A program made the translations under genes and the position numbers. The notes below the pieces were generated by a model. That model saw only the letters and a program-made list of their open reading frames with translations, did no database searches and was not told where the DNA came from. Shown in pieces: positions 16,902 to 24,548 of a stretch of 43,819 nucleotides of DNA. Position 1 is the first letter of the stretch, and each line of letters starts with the position of its first letter. The DNA is from UBA9715 sp964553375 (GTDB lineage: Bacteria > Actinomycetota > Coriobacteriia > Coriobacteriales > Eggerthellaceae): NCBI GenBank assembly GCA_964553375.1, contig CAZKKN010000011.1, positions 1 through 43,819 on the forward strand, in the 5' to 3' direction.

Positions 16902-18350
16902 TTACTTCTCTTGCAGCTGCATCTCGTTCTGCTCCACCATATCTATGAGCTCCTGTTGGGAATGCACACCCAGCTTCCCATAGACATGCTTCACATGGGT
17001 CTTCGCAGTACCGGGCGAGATGCAGAGCTTCTCGCTGATGGACTTGGCGTTATTGCCCTTAGACAGCAGCCTCAGCACATCCTTCTCGCGCGGTGTCAGT
17101 TCGGACATGGCCGCTATGGCGCTGTAATTGCGCTCGTGGACATCAGATGAGAGGAAGTCGTCTTGCGGCTTGATGCTCCCCCACCCGCTTTTCATGTTGT
17201 TCTGCCCGTAGAACATGATCGCTGCGACCATAGCGCCGAAGAGGACCGTCAAAACGAAGAGGTTCAGATATGCGGTGAGCTCAGGGAATGCCTTGAGGAT
17301 CTCGATAGAGAAAATGGAGATCGACCTCCCGAAGAAGGTGCCGAATGCCGCAGAGATGGCAAGCCAGTAGTAATTGAAAGTCGAATACCTGATGAGATAG
17401 CTGTACAGGGACCAGAGCCCCGCATAGAGAAAATCGTATCCGAACTGGAATACGAGGAAGCCCGTGAGCTCCTGAGGCAAGGTCTCGGTCGTAAGGAGGA
17501 GCACGCCATACACCATGAGCGGGATGCCGATAAGATAGATTATGCGATTGTAATTCAACCGGGATGACGCTAAGAAGAACACGATGACCGCACCGGCCAG
17601 AACGCTCTCGGCGATCGAGGCGGGAACCGGCACCCCCTCCCAACCGCGCACGCCCATATCGGCATACACTCCGGAGAGCATGCCGGTAACGATGAGCGTC
17701 CCTACCAGCACCTTGGGGATCTTCGTCTTGGAATCCCGTTTCAGCACGATGGCAACCGGGGCCGTCTTCGTCGCACCTTGCAGGGAGGCGAGCAAACCGA
17801 TCGGCGTGATTGCGATCAGCACATCCAATGCCAAAGGGGGCATGTTGCCGATGAAGGGCTCAACAAGGGCTTCGATCACCATTGCGAAGGCATAGATGAC
17901 CAGCGCATGACGGGGGCCTACCACAGCCAGGTTCTTCACGATGGAGGGAAGGAAGCAAAGGTGGCCGAATGCGAACAGCGCAAACCCGACATAACCGAGA
18001 GCCTCCGAGTGGAAGACGAAGCGCGACAACCACCACAGGATGGGAACGCAGAAGATCACGACGCAAACCACTGCCAGCCCCTTGAAATCGCTCATGGCAT
18101 ACCGTTTTTTCCGGAATAGGAACATGAGTACCAAGAACCCGCAGCAGGTGACCACGATGGAGAACAGGTTCAAGCCGGTCGACCTCATCCAATCGTGGTC
18201 GGAGAACAGCTTGATCACCGCTATGTTGTTGAAAACGTTGTAGTGCTCAACATCGAACAGCGCGAATGCGATTAGGAAGAAGACCGGATGGGGCCCCTTC
18301 GGCCAGATTGTTCGTAAGAACGACGAAGGATTTCTTTTCGCTTCATTCAC
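16902..18350 (-). CDS. Membrane-bound LuxR-family regulator (multi-helix sensor + HTH)
   Basis: A 482-aa protein: about twelve membrane helices (residues 20-400), with no recognised ligand pocket, then a LuxR-type DNA-binding domain at about 415-475 (LTPREKDVLRLLSKGNNAKS, SISEKLCISPGTAKTHVKHV). This architecture is greatly expanded in Eggerthellaceae, where such genes usually sit beside the respiratory reductase they control. It starts with GTG at 18350 after AAAAGGGA. It is divergent from the reductive-dehalogenase operon with 268 bases between, and I infer that it controls that operon, in place of the CRP/FNR-type CprK or RdhK regulators of other dehalogenators. The inducer is presumably the reductase substrate. 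Confidence 0.88.
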   Translation of the reverse strand: MNEAKRNPSSFLRTIWPKGPHPVFFLIAFALFDVEHYNVFNNIAVIKLFSDHDWMRSTGLNLFSIVVTCCGFLVLMFLFRKKRYAMSDFKGLAVVCVVIFCVPILWWLSRFVFHSEALGYVGFALFAFGHLCFLPSIVKNLAVVGPRHALVIYAFAMVIEALVEPFIGNMPPLALDVLIAITPIGLLASLQGATKTAPVAIVLKRDSKTKIPKVLVGTLIVTGMLSGVYADMGVRGWEGVPVPASIAESVLAGAVIVFFLASSRLNYNRIIYLIGIPLMVYGVLLLTTETLPQELTGFLVFQFGYDFLYAGLWSLYSYLIRYSTFNYYWLAISAAFGTFFGRSISIFSIEILKAFPELTAYLNLFVLTVLFGAMVAAIMFYGQNNMKSGWGSIKPQDDFLSSDVHERNYSAIAAMSELTPREKDVLRLLSKGNNAKSISEKLCISPGTAKTHVKHVYGKLGVHSQQELIDMVEQNEMQLQEK

Positions 18351-18433
18351 TGGTCGATCCCTTTTGCGGATAATTGATGGAAGAACGGTCTGACATGACC
18401 CTAGAAAACCCTATCACAAAATACAACACCTCA

Positions 18434-18500
18434 TTTTGCTTAAATGCAAAACCCCTCGTCAAAGCCTACCCCTCCGAGGGGTATATATGCATCTACCCCC
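18434..18500. promoter_or_regulatory. Palindromic operator cluster upstream of rdhA
   Basis: Two symmetrical sites lie in the divergent spacer (18351-18618). TTTTGC and GCAAAA flank TTAAAT at 18434-18451. A perfect 17-bp palindrome TACCCCTCCGAGGGGTA lies at 18467-18483, with additional half-site-like ACCCCTC at 18451 and TACCCCC at 18494. A TATATAT at 18482-18488 could be part of the -10. No TTAAT-N4-ATTAA dehalobox of the CprK type is seen. These are the best candidates for LuxR-regulator binding; the transcription start is not resolved. Confidence 0.5.
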
Positions 18501-18618
18501 TATGAGTACATTCATTCAAAGCAACGATTCGTCAACATTTGCATTAGGTCAATCAGACCGGACGCATGCGGAGCACTCCGCAAGATCATTCCTCAACGTT
18601 CCAGAGAAAGGGGCACGA

Positions 18619-20058
18619 ATGGAAACCGCAAAGAGCGATATCGGCGGGCTCAGCCGTCGGAACTTCCTGAAGCTCGGCGCAGCAGCAGGCGGAGCCATAG
18701 GCATGGCATCGCTGTTCGGGGTTGCAGGCACAGCCGAGAAGGCGGAGGCGAGAACCTTCTCCTCTATAGATGAGATGCTGGAGATCGATCCCAACCTTGA
18801 GAGGTTCGAGGGCAAGAACGTCGCATTCATGAGAGCGCGCCTTGTTCCTAAAGGCATGATTCCGCCCGATGACCGCGATAATCAGGATCTGTTCGACCAG
18901 TGGACCGGCGCCAACCCGGAAACGCCCTTCACCTATGGTGATCCGGGATACACCCAGATAGACTATGCATTCGAAGGCGGCGGCCAAGCAACCTATCACC
19001 TGATGGGAGCCGATGTGACCGGCGCAGGCCGCTCCTACGACAGCTGCGTGCACATCACCACGCCGAGCGGCGAACTCGTCCCGCTCACCATGTACGGGCA
19101 AATAAGCGAGAGCTTCCCCAACGGCGGCAAGGGCGGATTCGACGTTGCCGAGGAGAAATACGAGTTCGACAATCCTGCGCAAGCCTCCTATGCGATCAAG
19201 AAGGCTGCCAAGGTGTTCGGTGCCGACCTGGTGGGCATCGCCCCTTACGATGAGCGCTTCGTCTATGCGACCGAAGTCGCCATGCCTACGGACATGGAGG
19301 GCAACCTCATCAAGGAGAAAGTGAATGTGAGCCGCCCGATGGATTTCGGCTTCGAGCCCAAATCGGTCATCGTCCTGGCATTCGAGATGGACTACGAATG
19401 CTTCAAGGCCACCGGCTCCATGATTGAGACCGGTGCCACCTATACCGCTTACTCGCGCATGGCCGAAGTGGGCCTGCGCCTTGCGCAGTTCCTCCGCAAG
19501 CTGGGCTATAACACCTATCACTGCGGCAACAACGCCTCACCCAGCGTCGCCGAAGCCATCCGCGCAGGCCTGGGCGAAGGCAGCCGCATGAGCATCCTGG
19601 TGACCGAGGAGTACGGTCCGCGCGTACGTTTGGCGAAGGTGTACACCGACGCTGAATTCGAGTACGACGAACCCAAGTCATTCGGCGTGACCGAATTCTG
19701 CGAGACATGCCAGGTGTGCGCCGACAGCTGCCCCTCTCAGGCCATCACGCACCTCAGCATCAACGACCCCGAGAACAAGCCCACCAGCCTCTGCGCTTGG
19801 GATGGCATCAAGAAGTATCAGTTGGATGCCCAGAAATGCCTGATCAACTGGTACTTGCCACTGAAGGGCAACGACTGCGGCATCTGCATCGGCGTATGCC
19901 CCTACAACAAGCCCCAGATCTGGCATCATGACGTGCTGCGCGTCATGACCGCCATCCCCGGCTTCGGCAGCGTCGCTCGTTTCTTCGACGGATTCTTCGG
20001 CTACGGCGGCATCCCCGACGAGCAGACCCTGACCGATTTCTGGCGTAAAGACATCTAA
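18619..20058 (+). CDS. rdhA: Reductive-dehalogenase-like corrinoid iron-sulfur protein, Tat-exported
   Basis: A 479-aa protein with a twin-arginine signal at residues 10-35 (SRRNFLKLGAAAGGAIGMAS). The catalytic core carries family stretches AFEMDYECFKATGS, YSRMAEVGLRLAQFLRKLGY, AGLGEGSR and EEYGPRVRLAKVYTD. Two 4Fe-4S sites follow: FCETCQVCADSCP (C-x2-C-x2-C-x3-CP, about 360-372) and a later set, one Cys near 406 plus CGICIGVCP at about 419-427. RdhA proteins hold a base-off corrinoid and two clusters, and remove halogens from organic molecules at the outer face of the membrane. The frame extends to 18436, but AGAAAGGGG before 18619 and the Tat position fix the start. QueG, a cytosolic relative, is excluded by the Tat signal and length. 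The substrate is unknown and could be other than an organohalide. Confidence 0.88.
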   Translation: METAKSDIGGLSRRNFLKLGAAAGGAIGMASLFGVAGTAEKAEARTFSSIDEMLEIDPNLERFEGKNVAFMRARLVPKGMIPPDDRDNQDLFDQWTGANPETPFTYGDPGYTQIDYAFEGGGQATYHLMGADVTGAGRSYDSCVHITTPSGELVPLTMYGQISESFPNGGKGGFDVAEEKYEFDNPAQASYAIKKAAKVFGADLVGIAPYDERFVYATEVAMPTDMEGNLIKEKVNVSRPMDFGFEPKSVIVLAFEMDYECFKATGSMIETGATYTAYSRMAEVGLRLAQFLRKLGYNTYHCGNNASPSVAEAIRAGLGEGSRMSILVTEEYGPRVRLAKVYTDAEFEYDEPKSFGVTEFCETCQVCADSCPSQAITHLSINDPENKPTSLCAWDGIKKYQLDAQKCLINWYLPLKGNDCGICIGVCPYNKPQIWHHDVLRVMTAIPGFGSVARFFDGFFGYGGIPDEQTLTDFWRKDI

Positions 20059-20076
20059 AGAGAGGATGTGGACTCA

Positions 20077-20421
20077 ATGGGCTTTGTGGAAATGTTCGTA
20101 TACAGCATCATCGGAGCACTGGTGGGCGCAGGCATCCTGTTCCTCGTCCTCCACTACAGCAAGATCGAGATGAAGGGCGGCAGGCGCGCAGGCGTCCTGA
20201 TCCTCTGGATTCTCGGGATCCTGGCAATCGCGTTCGGCATCGACTGGGCATATGCCTCCACCCTGGAAGGGGAACCTCAGTCTTCTGCCATGGGCCTTCT
20301 CATCTTCGGCGGCATCGGCATCGTCCTAGCCATCATCGGCTTCCGCGTGGGTCGCATAAAACCCGCCTCCGGCAATGCCGATGCCGCAAACGCAGCGGCA
20401 GCCGAGGCGGAAGCAGCCTAA
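20077..20421 (+). CDS. rdhB: RdhB-like membrane anchor of the reductive dehalogenase
   Basis: A 114-aa protein with three membrane helices (about residues 5-25, 38-60 and 72-92) and an Ala-rich tail. Between helices two and three it has LEGEPQSSAMGLLIFGGIGI, matching the conserved Glu-containing loop (E-x-E-P-Q-x-A-x-x-G-L) of RdhB anchors, whose outer-face glutamates are thought to meet RdhA. I choose ATG 20077 because GAGAGGA sits ten bases upstream; a GTG at 20068 is too close to that site. It starts 18 bases after rdhA. RdhB holds the exported catalytic subunit on the membrane. Confidence 0.85.
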   Translation: MGFVEMFVYSIIGALVGAGILFLVLHYSKIEMKGGRRAGVLILWILGILAIAFGIDWAYASTLEGEPQSSAMGLLIFGGIGIVLAIIGFRVGRIKPASGNADAANAAAAEAEAA

Positions 20422-20439
20422 AGACCAAAACTTCCCTCG

Positions 20440-20477
20440 CACGTATATCCCCCTAGAGCCTTAGGGGGATATACGTG
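20440..20477 (+). promoter_or_regulatory. Perfect 16-bp hairpin between rdhB and the downstream accessory genes
   Basis: The arms at 20440-20455 and 20462-20477 are perfectly complementary around the loop GAGCCT. The stem includes ATCCCCCTA/TAGGGGGAT, similar to the CCCC-TA half-sites upstream of rdhA. No T tract follows, so it is not a standard terminator. It may lower expression of the accessory genes relative to rdhAB, protect the 3' end of a processed rdhAB message, or be a DNA operator for an internal promoter. Confidence 0.7.
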
Positions 20478-20526
20478 TTATCCGATACCGTATAGAGCGT
20501 ACATCCTTTCGAGAGAGAGCCGCTGA

Positions 20527-21036
20527 ATGAAAGAGATAATGACCAACTTCGTCCCCGGACCCCACGTGGGCCGCATCATCGAGGTGGACGGGGATGAGAC
20601 CGATTTCCTGAATGCGCTGATCAACACGATAATAGAGGAATCGACATACGACATCGACGAAGAAGCTCTTGAAGAAGAAGGGGCTCGCGCCGAGAGGGAA
20701 CTGCGCGAAAAGCTGGTGGAGAATAAGAAGTCCGTCGGCTCTTTCTGTTATGTGAGCGGGATAACCGAAGACCAGCTGTTCGAATTCTGCAAAGCGAACC
20801 TGGTGCGCACTGCAGTGGAGAACGCCACCATCTTCTCCATCGCCGAGGCCGAGGACATCCAGGTGACCGACGAGGACGTTGCCGCCTATAAACGCGAATA
20901 CCGCGATCAGTATGCGCGGGCGCTTCTCAACGAACCGGATTTCGGCGACAAAGAGCTTGTGGAGGCGATCTATGCGCGCAAGGTCCTGGGCTTCCTGAAG
21001 AACAACAACACCTTCATCCGGAAGGAGGCTTCGTAG
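20527..21036 (+). CDS. Small protein resembling trigger-factor C-terminal chaperone domain (RdhT-like)
   Basis: A 169-aa, very acidic, mostly helical soluble protein. Stretches such as FLNALINTIIEESTYDIDEE, ENATIFSIAEAEDIQVTDED, VAAYKREYRDQ and VEAIYARKVLGFLKNN look like the helical chaperone arm of trigger factor (as in the K-V-x-x-F-L-x-x-N end). There is no FKBP-type prolyl-isomerase domain and no ribosome-binding motif. Organohalide-respirers encode trigger-factor-like RdhT/PceT that binds the Tat signal of RdhA before folding is finished; position and fold suggest that role here in a shortened form. The assignment is from pattern and context. GAGAGAG precedes the ATG; the stop is one base before the next gene. 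Confidence 0.6.
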   Translation: MKEIMTNFVPGPHVGRIIEVDGDETDFLNALINTIIEESTYDIDEEALEEEGARAERELREKLVENKKSVGSFCYVSGITEDQLFEFCKANLVRTAVENATIFSIAEAEDIQVTDEDVAAYKREYRDQYARALLNEPDFGDKELVEAIYARKVLGFLKNNNTFIRKEAS

Positions 21037-21037
21037 C

Positions 21038-22435
21038 ATGGCGGCGAAAACAGGAGCAGGTGCCTCGAAGCAGATCAAAAGGATCCTCTTCGCTTTGGGA
21101 TGTGCCGTGATCGGCGTGCTATTCGTGCTGAATATCCTCCATCACGACCCCATAGACGAGTCGTTCTTGACCGACTACGACGAGTTCGACGCGTATGAGC
21201 GGGTAAACGAAGAACCACCCGTCTATGAGGTCTCAAACGATGGCACCGAGGTGGGATACCTCGTGCTGACCGGCCACTATGGATACCAATCGGAAGTGAT
21301 CATCGCGACCCTTGTGGATATGCAAGGGACCGTCTTGGATGCCCGGACATATGCGCAAAACGAAACGCCCTCGTACTATCGCAAGCTGCTGGGCGGCGGC
21401 TTCTTCAAGAAGAATTTCGTCGATGACCCTATAGCCGACGGCTTCAGCATCGATACCAATGTGAATGCCATCAGCCACGCCACCATCTCTTCCAATGCCG
21501 CGACGAACGCGGTCGAGGAGGGCGTGACCTTCGTCGGAGAACACTATCTGGGAACGTCGGTCCAGCAGCACGGTAAAGGCATAAGCGTGGGGTATCTGGA
21601 TGTGTTGGTATTCATCATGCTCATCCTGGCGTTCGCCGTTACGCGCTGGTCGAAGAACAAGGTGCTGGTGTGGGCGTGTCGCGTGTACTCCATCGTGGTG
21701 ATGGGCTTCATGGCGGCGCAGTTCATCACGCTCTCGGTGCTCGTCGCGTTCTTCTCGCTGGATTGGCCCAGCATATCCGACTACCTGCGATGGTACCTCT
21801 TGGTGTTCGGCGCCTTCCTGCTGATCATCGTCACGGGGAAGAACTCCTATTGCTCTTACATCTGCCCCTTCGGCGCTCTGGAAGAAGTCGTGTTCGCCAT
21901 CGGCGGCCCCATCGGCAAGAAGCCATTGAACCCCCTTGTAGGCAAGATCCTCCGCTGGCTTCCGGGCATCATCATCTTCATCTCCCTGGCGCTCGCCTTA
22001 GGGCTGCATAACCTGGAATTCACCAGCTATGAGCCGTTCTCACTGATATTCGGGCAGGTCGGCGTGGGTATCCAGTGGGCATTGCTGCCGCTCATCCTCG
22101 TGGGCGCGCTGTTCTCGCGCCGCATCTATTGCAACTTCGCTTGCCCGGTAGGGTACGTCCTTACGAAGATCACCCTTCTGCGGGCGAAGATCGCCAAGGT
22201 TATTAAGGGCAAAAACCGCAGGGAATCGGGAGAAACCGACGCGCAAACGGGCGACGACAAGCCCAGAGCCGCTGCACTTACAGGCAAGGCAACCGTAAAC
22301 GCAGAAAAGGCAGAACAGGAGAAGGAGAAGCGTCTCTTGAAGCCCTACGACGTACTGGTCCTGGTCTTGGGGCTCGCCATCGCCGTTGTCTCACTTGCAT
22401 CCATCATCTCCACAACAGGGATCTTCGGTGGGTAG
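21038..22435 (+). CDS. rdhC: RdhC/NosR-like membrane flavoprotein with FMN-binding and ferredoxin motifs
   Basis: A 465-aa protein. One N-terminal helix (about residues 12-32), an extracytoplasmic FMN-binding domain ending in NAISHATISSNAA (about 143-156; the Thr in S-x-A-T-x-S is the usual site of covalent FMN), then five or more helices with two CxxxCP motifs, CSYICPFG (about 270) and CNFACPVG (about 364), as in NosR/NapH/RdhC. In dehalogenator loci RdhC is proposed to carry electrons from menaquinol to RdhA or to assist its maturation. The following ApbE gene would attach the FMN. The motif has His in place of the common Gly (SHAT for SGAT). Confidence 0.85.
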   Translation: MAAKTGAGASKQIKRILFALGCAVIGVLFVLNILHHDPIDESFLTDYDEFDAYERVNEEPPVYEVSNDGTEVGYLVLTGHYGYQSEVIIATLVDMQGTVLDARTYAQNETPSYYRKLLGGGFFKKNFVDDPIADGFSIDTNVNAISHATISSNAATNAVEEGVTFVGEHYLGTSVQQHGKGISVGYLDVLVFIMLILAFAVTRWSKNKVLVWACRVYSIVVMGFMAAQFITLSVLVAFFSLDWPSISDYLRWYLLVFGAFLLIIVTGKNSYCSYICPFGALEEVVFAIGGPIGKKPLNPLVGKILRWLPGIIIFISLALALGLHNLEFTSYEPFSLIFGQVGVGIQWALLPLILVGALFSRRIYCNFACPVGYVLTKITLLRAKIAKVIKGKNRRESGETDAQTGDDKPRAAALTGKATVNAEKAEQEKEKRLLKPYDVLVLVLGLAIAVVSLASIISTTGIFGG

Positions 22436-23537
22436 ACTTCCTGACAGATCACTTTTGACGAGAAGGCGGTTCTTGGCCTGGGCGGCTGCGGGCTGCCTCG
22501 CAACAGCCGCAGGCTCGCTGGGTTGCGCCCCGGCGAGAGGTTCCGCAACTGGGAAAGACGCGAATCCGGGCGCATCAGGAAGCAGCGATTCCTACAGCCC
22601 CTCCCCTGATGGGCTGCTCTCCGCCAGCGCCTTCGCCTTCGACACGTTCATAACCTTACAAGCGCTCTGCGATCGCAAGACCCTCGATTCATTGATGGAT
22701 CGCTGCTTCTATTTCGAATCGATCTTCTCACGCACGAAGCCGCAAAGCGACGTGGCGCGGCTGAATGCCAACAAGGGCGAACCGATCGATGTCAACAGCG
22801 AAACAGCCGACATCATCAAACGATCCTTGGAATACAGCGACCTCACCAACGGGCTGTTCGACATCACCATCGGTGCCGTTTCAGAGCTCTGGGACTTCAA
22901 GGAGGGAATCAAACCTGCCGATGAAGCCATAGAAGAAGCAGTGTCGCATGTAAGCTACCGCAACGTCAGGATAGACGGGAACACCATCCAGCTGCTGGAC
23001 CCTCAGGCCCGCATCGACTTGGGAGGCATCGCCAAAGGCTATATCGCAGACGACCTTGCGCAGATCCTTGCGCAAGCCGGCTGCCAAAGCGCGTGTTTGG
23101 ACTTAGGAGGCACCATCCGCACCATCGGGACGCAGCCGGATGGCAAGCCTTGGCGCATTGGGATACAGGACCCTTTGGGGGAAAGCGGAGACCTCGTACA
23201 GAGCGTGGAGACCACAGACGGCTCGGTAGTGACAAGCGGGCTGAGGGAGCGCTGCTTCACCCAGGAGGGGAAACGCTACTGGCACATACTCGACCCAAGA
23301 ACCGGATTCCCTGCCGATAGCCGGATTGAGAGCGCAAGCATCATAGGCGCATCGGGCACCGAAGGGGAAGCGCTCGCAAAACCACTGTTCATGATGGAGA
23401 TTCAAGATGCGCTGAACTGGATAGAAGCGCAGCCTGCGGTTGAGGCAGTGCTGGTGGATAGCACAGGGAACACCTTGCGCACATCAGGCGCAAACGCAGT
23501 TCCAGCCTTCTCGGCTGGGACAGTTGGGTCTGCATAA
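22428..23537 (+). CDS. apbE: ApbE-type FAD:protein FMN transferase, Tat/lipoprotein-like signal
   Basis: A 369-aa protein. The N-terminus has TRRRFLAWAAAGCLATAAGS, a twin-arginine signal, followed by LGC, an imperfect lipobox. ApbE signatures follow: AFDTFITLQALCD, NGLFDITIGAVSELWDF, ARIDLGGIAKGYIADDL, ACLDLGGTIRTIG and the C-terminal YWHILDPRTGFPA. It moves FMN from FAD onto Thr/Ser of target flavoproteins outside the membrane; the preceding RdhC-like protein is the obvious target. I place the start at GTG 22428 (AGGGATC upstream), overlapping the rdhC stop by eight bases; a TTG further upstream (22386) is the alternative. Confidence 0.9.
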   Translation: MGRLPDRSLLTRRRFLAWAAAGCLATAAGSLGCAPARGSATGKDANPGASGSSDSYSPSPDGLLSASAFAFDTFITLQALCDRKTLDSLMDRCFYFESIFSRTKPQSDVARLNANKGEPIDVNSETADIIKRSLEYSDLTNGLFDITIGAVSELWDFKEGIKPADEAIEEAVSHVSYRNVRIDGNTIQLLDPQARIDLGGIAKGYIADDLAQILAQAGCQSACLDLGGTIRTIGTQPDGKPWRIGIQDPLGESGDLVQSVETTDGSVVTSGLRERCFTQEGKRYWHILDPRTGFPADSRIESASIIGASGTEGEALAKPLFMMEIQDALNWIEAQPAVEAVLVDSTGNTLRTSGANAVPAFSAGTVGSA

Positions 23538-23568
23538 GACCTGCATAAGGCGTGGAAGGGAGAATGCC

Positions 23569-23970
23569 ATGACGACCACATCGAAACAAAAGCACCGCTC
23601 GAACATCATAGTGGTGTCCATCATCCTCGTCGTGGTGGCAGCGAGCTTCCTTATGTCCTCGCTTTCCGCCTCCCCCGCCAGCGCATCAACGCTGACGGCC
23701 ATCGTCCACGACGGCGAAGGAGAGACGTACCGGTTCCCGCTCGATGTAGACACCACTGCCACTATCGAAACAGAGCTCGGATACAACATCGTCACCGTTA
23801 AAAGCGGGAGCATCCAGGTAACCGAATCCAACTGCAAGAACCACGATTGCATGCGCCAGGGCAGCATCCACACGCCCGGACAACGGATCATCTGTCTGCC
23901 GCACGAGTTCTACATCGAGGTGATAGGCGTGAAAGACAGCTCCGACGACGCAAGTGCGGTGAGCCGCTAG
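23569..23970 (+). CDS. NusG domain II-containing membrane-anchored protein
   Basis: A 133-aa protein with one N-terminal membrane helix (about residues 12-30) and an exported NusG-domain-II fold carrying NCKNHDCMRQGSI and ICLPHEFYIEV, the Cys-rich hallmarks of the family. AGGGAG precedes the ATG. Genes of this type sit next to ApbE and Gx-transporter genes in Rnf loci and in the flavin-based extracellular electron-transfer locus of Firmicutes, where I recall them as EetA. Its exact role is unknown; possibly it supports an extracytoplasmic flavin or cluster electron path. It is in the rdh operon, 31 bases after apbE. Confidence 0.82.
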   Translation: MTTTSKQKHRSNIIVVSIILVVVAASFLMSSLSASPASASTLTAIVHDGEGETYRFPLDVDTTATIETELGYNIVTVKSGSIQVTESNCKNHDCMRQGSIHTPGQRIICLPHEFYIEVIGVKDSSDDASAVSR

Positions 23971-23978
23971 ATTCGCCT

Positions 23979-24548
23979 ATGGAAGCACAGAAGCACGACA
24001 TTCCACCGAATGGCCTGGATACACGCTCCATCCAGCCTATGCATATGAGCCTGGAAGAGACCAGGCACTGGGCCTTGGTGGGTATGTTCTCTGCCTTTGC
24101 GCTGGTCATGAGCTATGCTGAGACGTTCGTCCCCATCCCCATCCCGGTTCCAGGCGTGAAGCTGGGTCTTGCAAACGCTGTAGTACTCGCGGCACTCCTC
24201 ATCATGGATTTGAGAAGCGCCCTTTGCATTGCGCTCATCAAAGTGCTGGCTGCGGGCTTCCTCTTCGGCTCGCCCGTGATGATCGCATACTCGGCGGCGG
24301 GTACCCTCATGGCCACCTTGGCCATGGGACTGACCGTCCGCCTGCCGGGCGTGGGTACGGTTCCGGCAGCCATAGTGGGCGCCATCTTCCACAACATCGG
24401 GCAGCTGTTGGTTGCAAACGTTCTGTTGGGAACCACCCTTGTCTGGTTCTCTGCGCCCGTGCTGTTCGTAGCCGCATGCATCACCGGAGCGATAACCGGA
24501 TTGCTGGCAAAATACCTGGTGGATGCCTCCAAAGAGGAGCTCCCATGA
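23979..24548 (+). CDS. Gx transporter family membrane protein (Hpre_diP_synt_I)
   Basis: A 189-aa protein with five or six membrane helices and family features VPIPIPVPGVKLGLANAVVL and a long AYSAAGTLMATLAMGLTVRL segment. The family is annotated as heptaprenyl diphosphate synthase component I or Gx transporter and resembles ECF S components. It lies eight bases after the NusG-II gene and overlaps the next gene (EcfT) by four bases, so a two-part uptake system is likely. The pairing NusG-II plus Gx also occurs in flavin-linked electron-transfer loci (EetA/EetB type, from memory). Substrate may be a flavin or a quinone precursor, which is inference. Confidence 0.78.
   Translation: MEAQKHDIPPNGLDTRSIQPMHMSLEETRHWALVGMFSAFALVMSYAETFVPIPIPVPGVKLGLANAVVLAALLIMDLRSALCIALIKVLAAGFLFGSPVMIAYSAAGTLMATLAMGLTVRLPGVGTVPAAIVGAIFHNIGQLLVANVLLGTTLVWFSAPVLFVAACITGAITGLLAKYLVDASKEELP

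Noticed and set aside
18436..18618. N-terminal extension of rdhA from ATG 18436
   Set aside because: It would place 61 residues before the twin-arginine motif, cross the operator palindromes and lack a ribosome site; ATG 18619 with AGAAAGGGG is better.
18351..18618. CprK/RdhK dehalobox upstream of rdhA
   Set aside because: I looked for TTAAT-N4-ATTAA-like sites and found none; a LuxR-type regulator is present instead.
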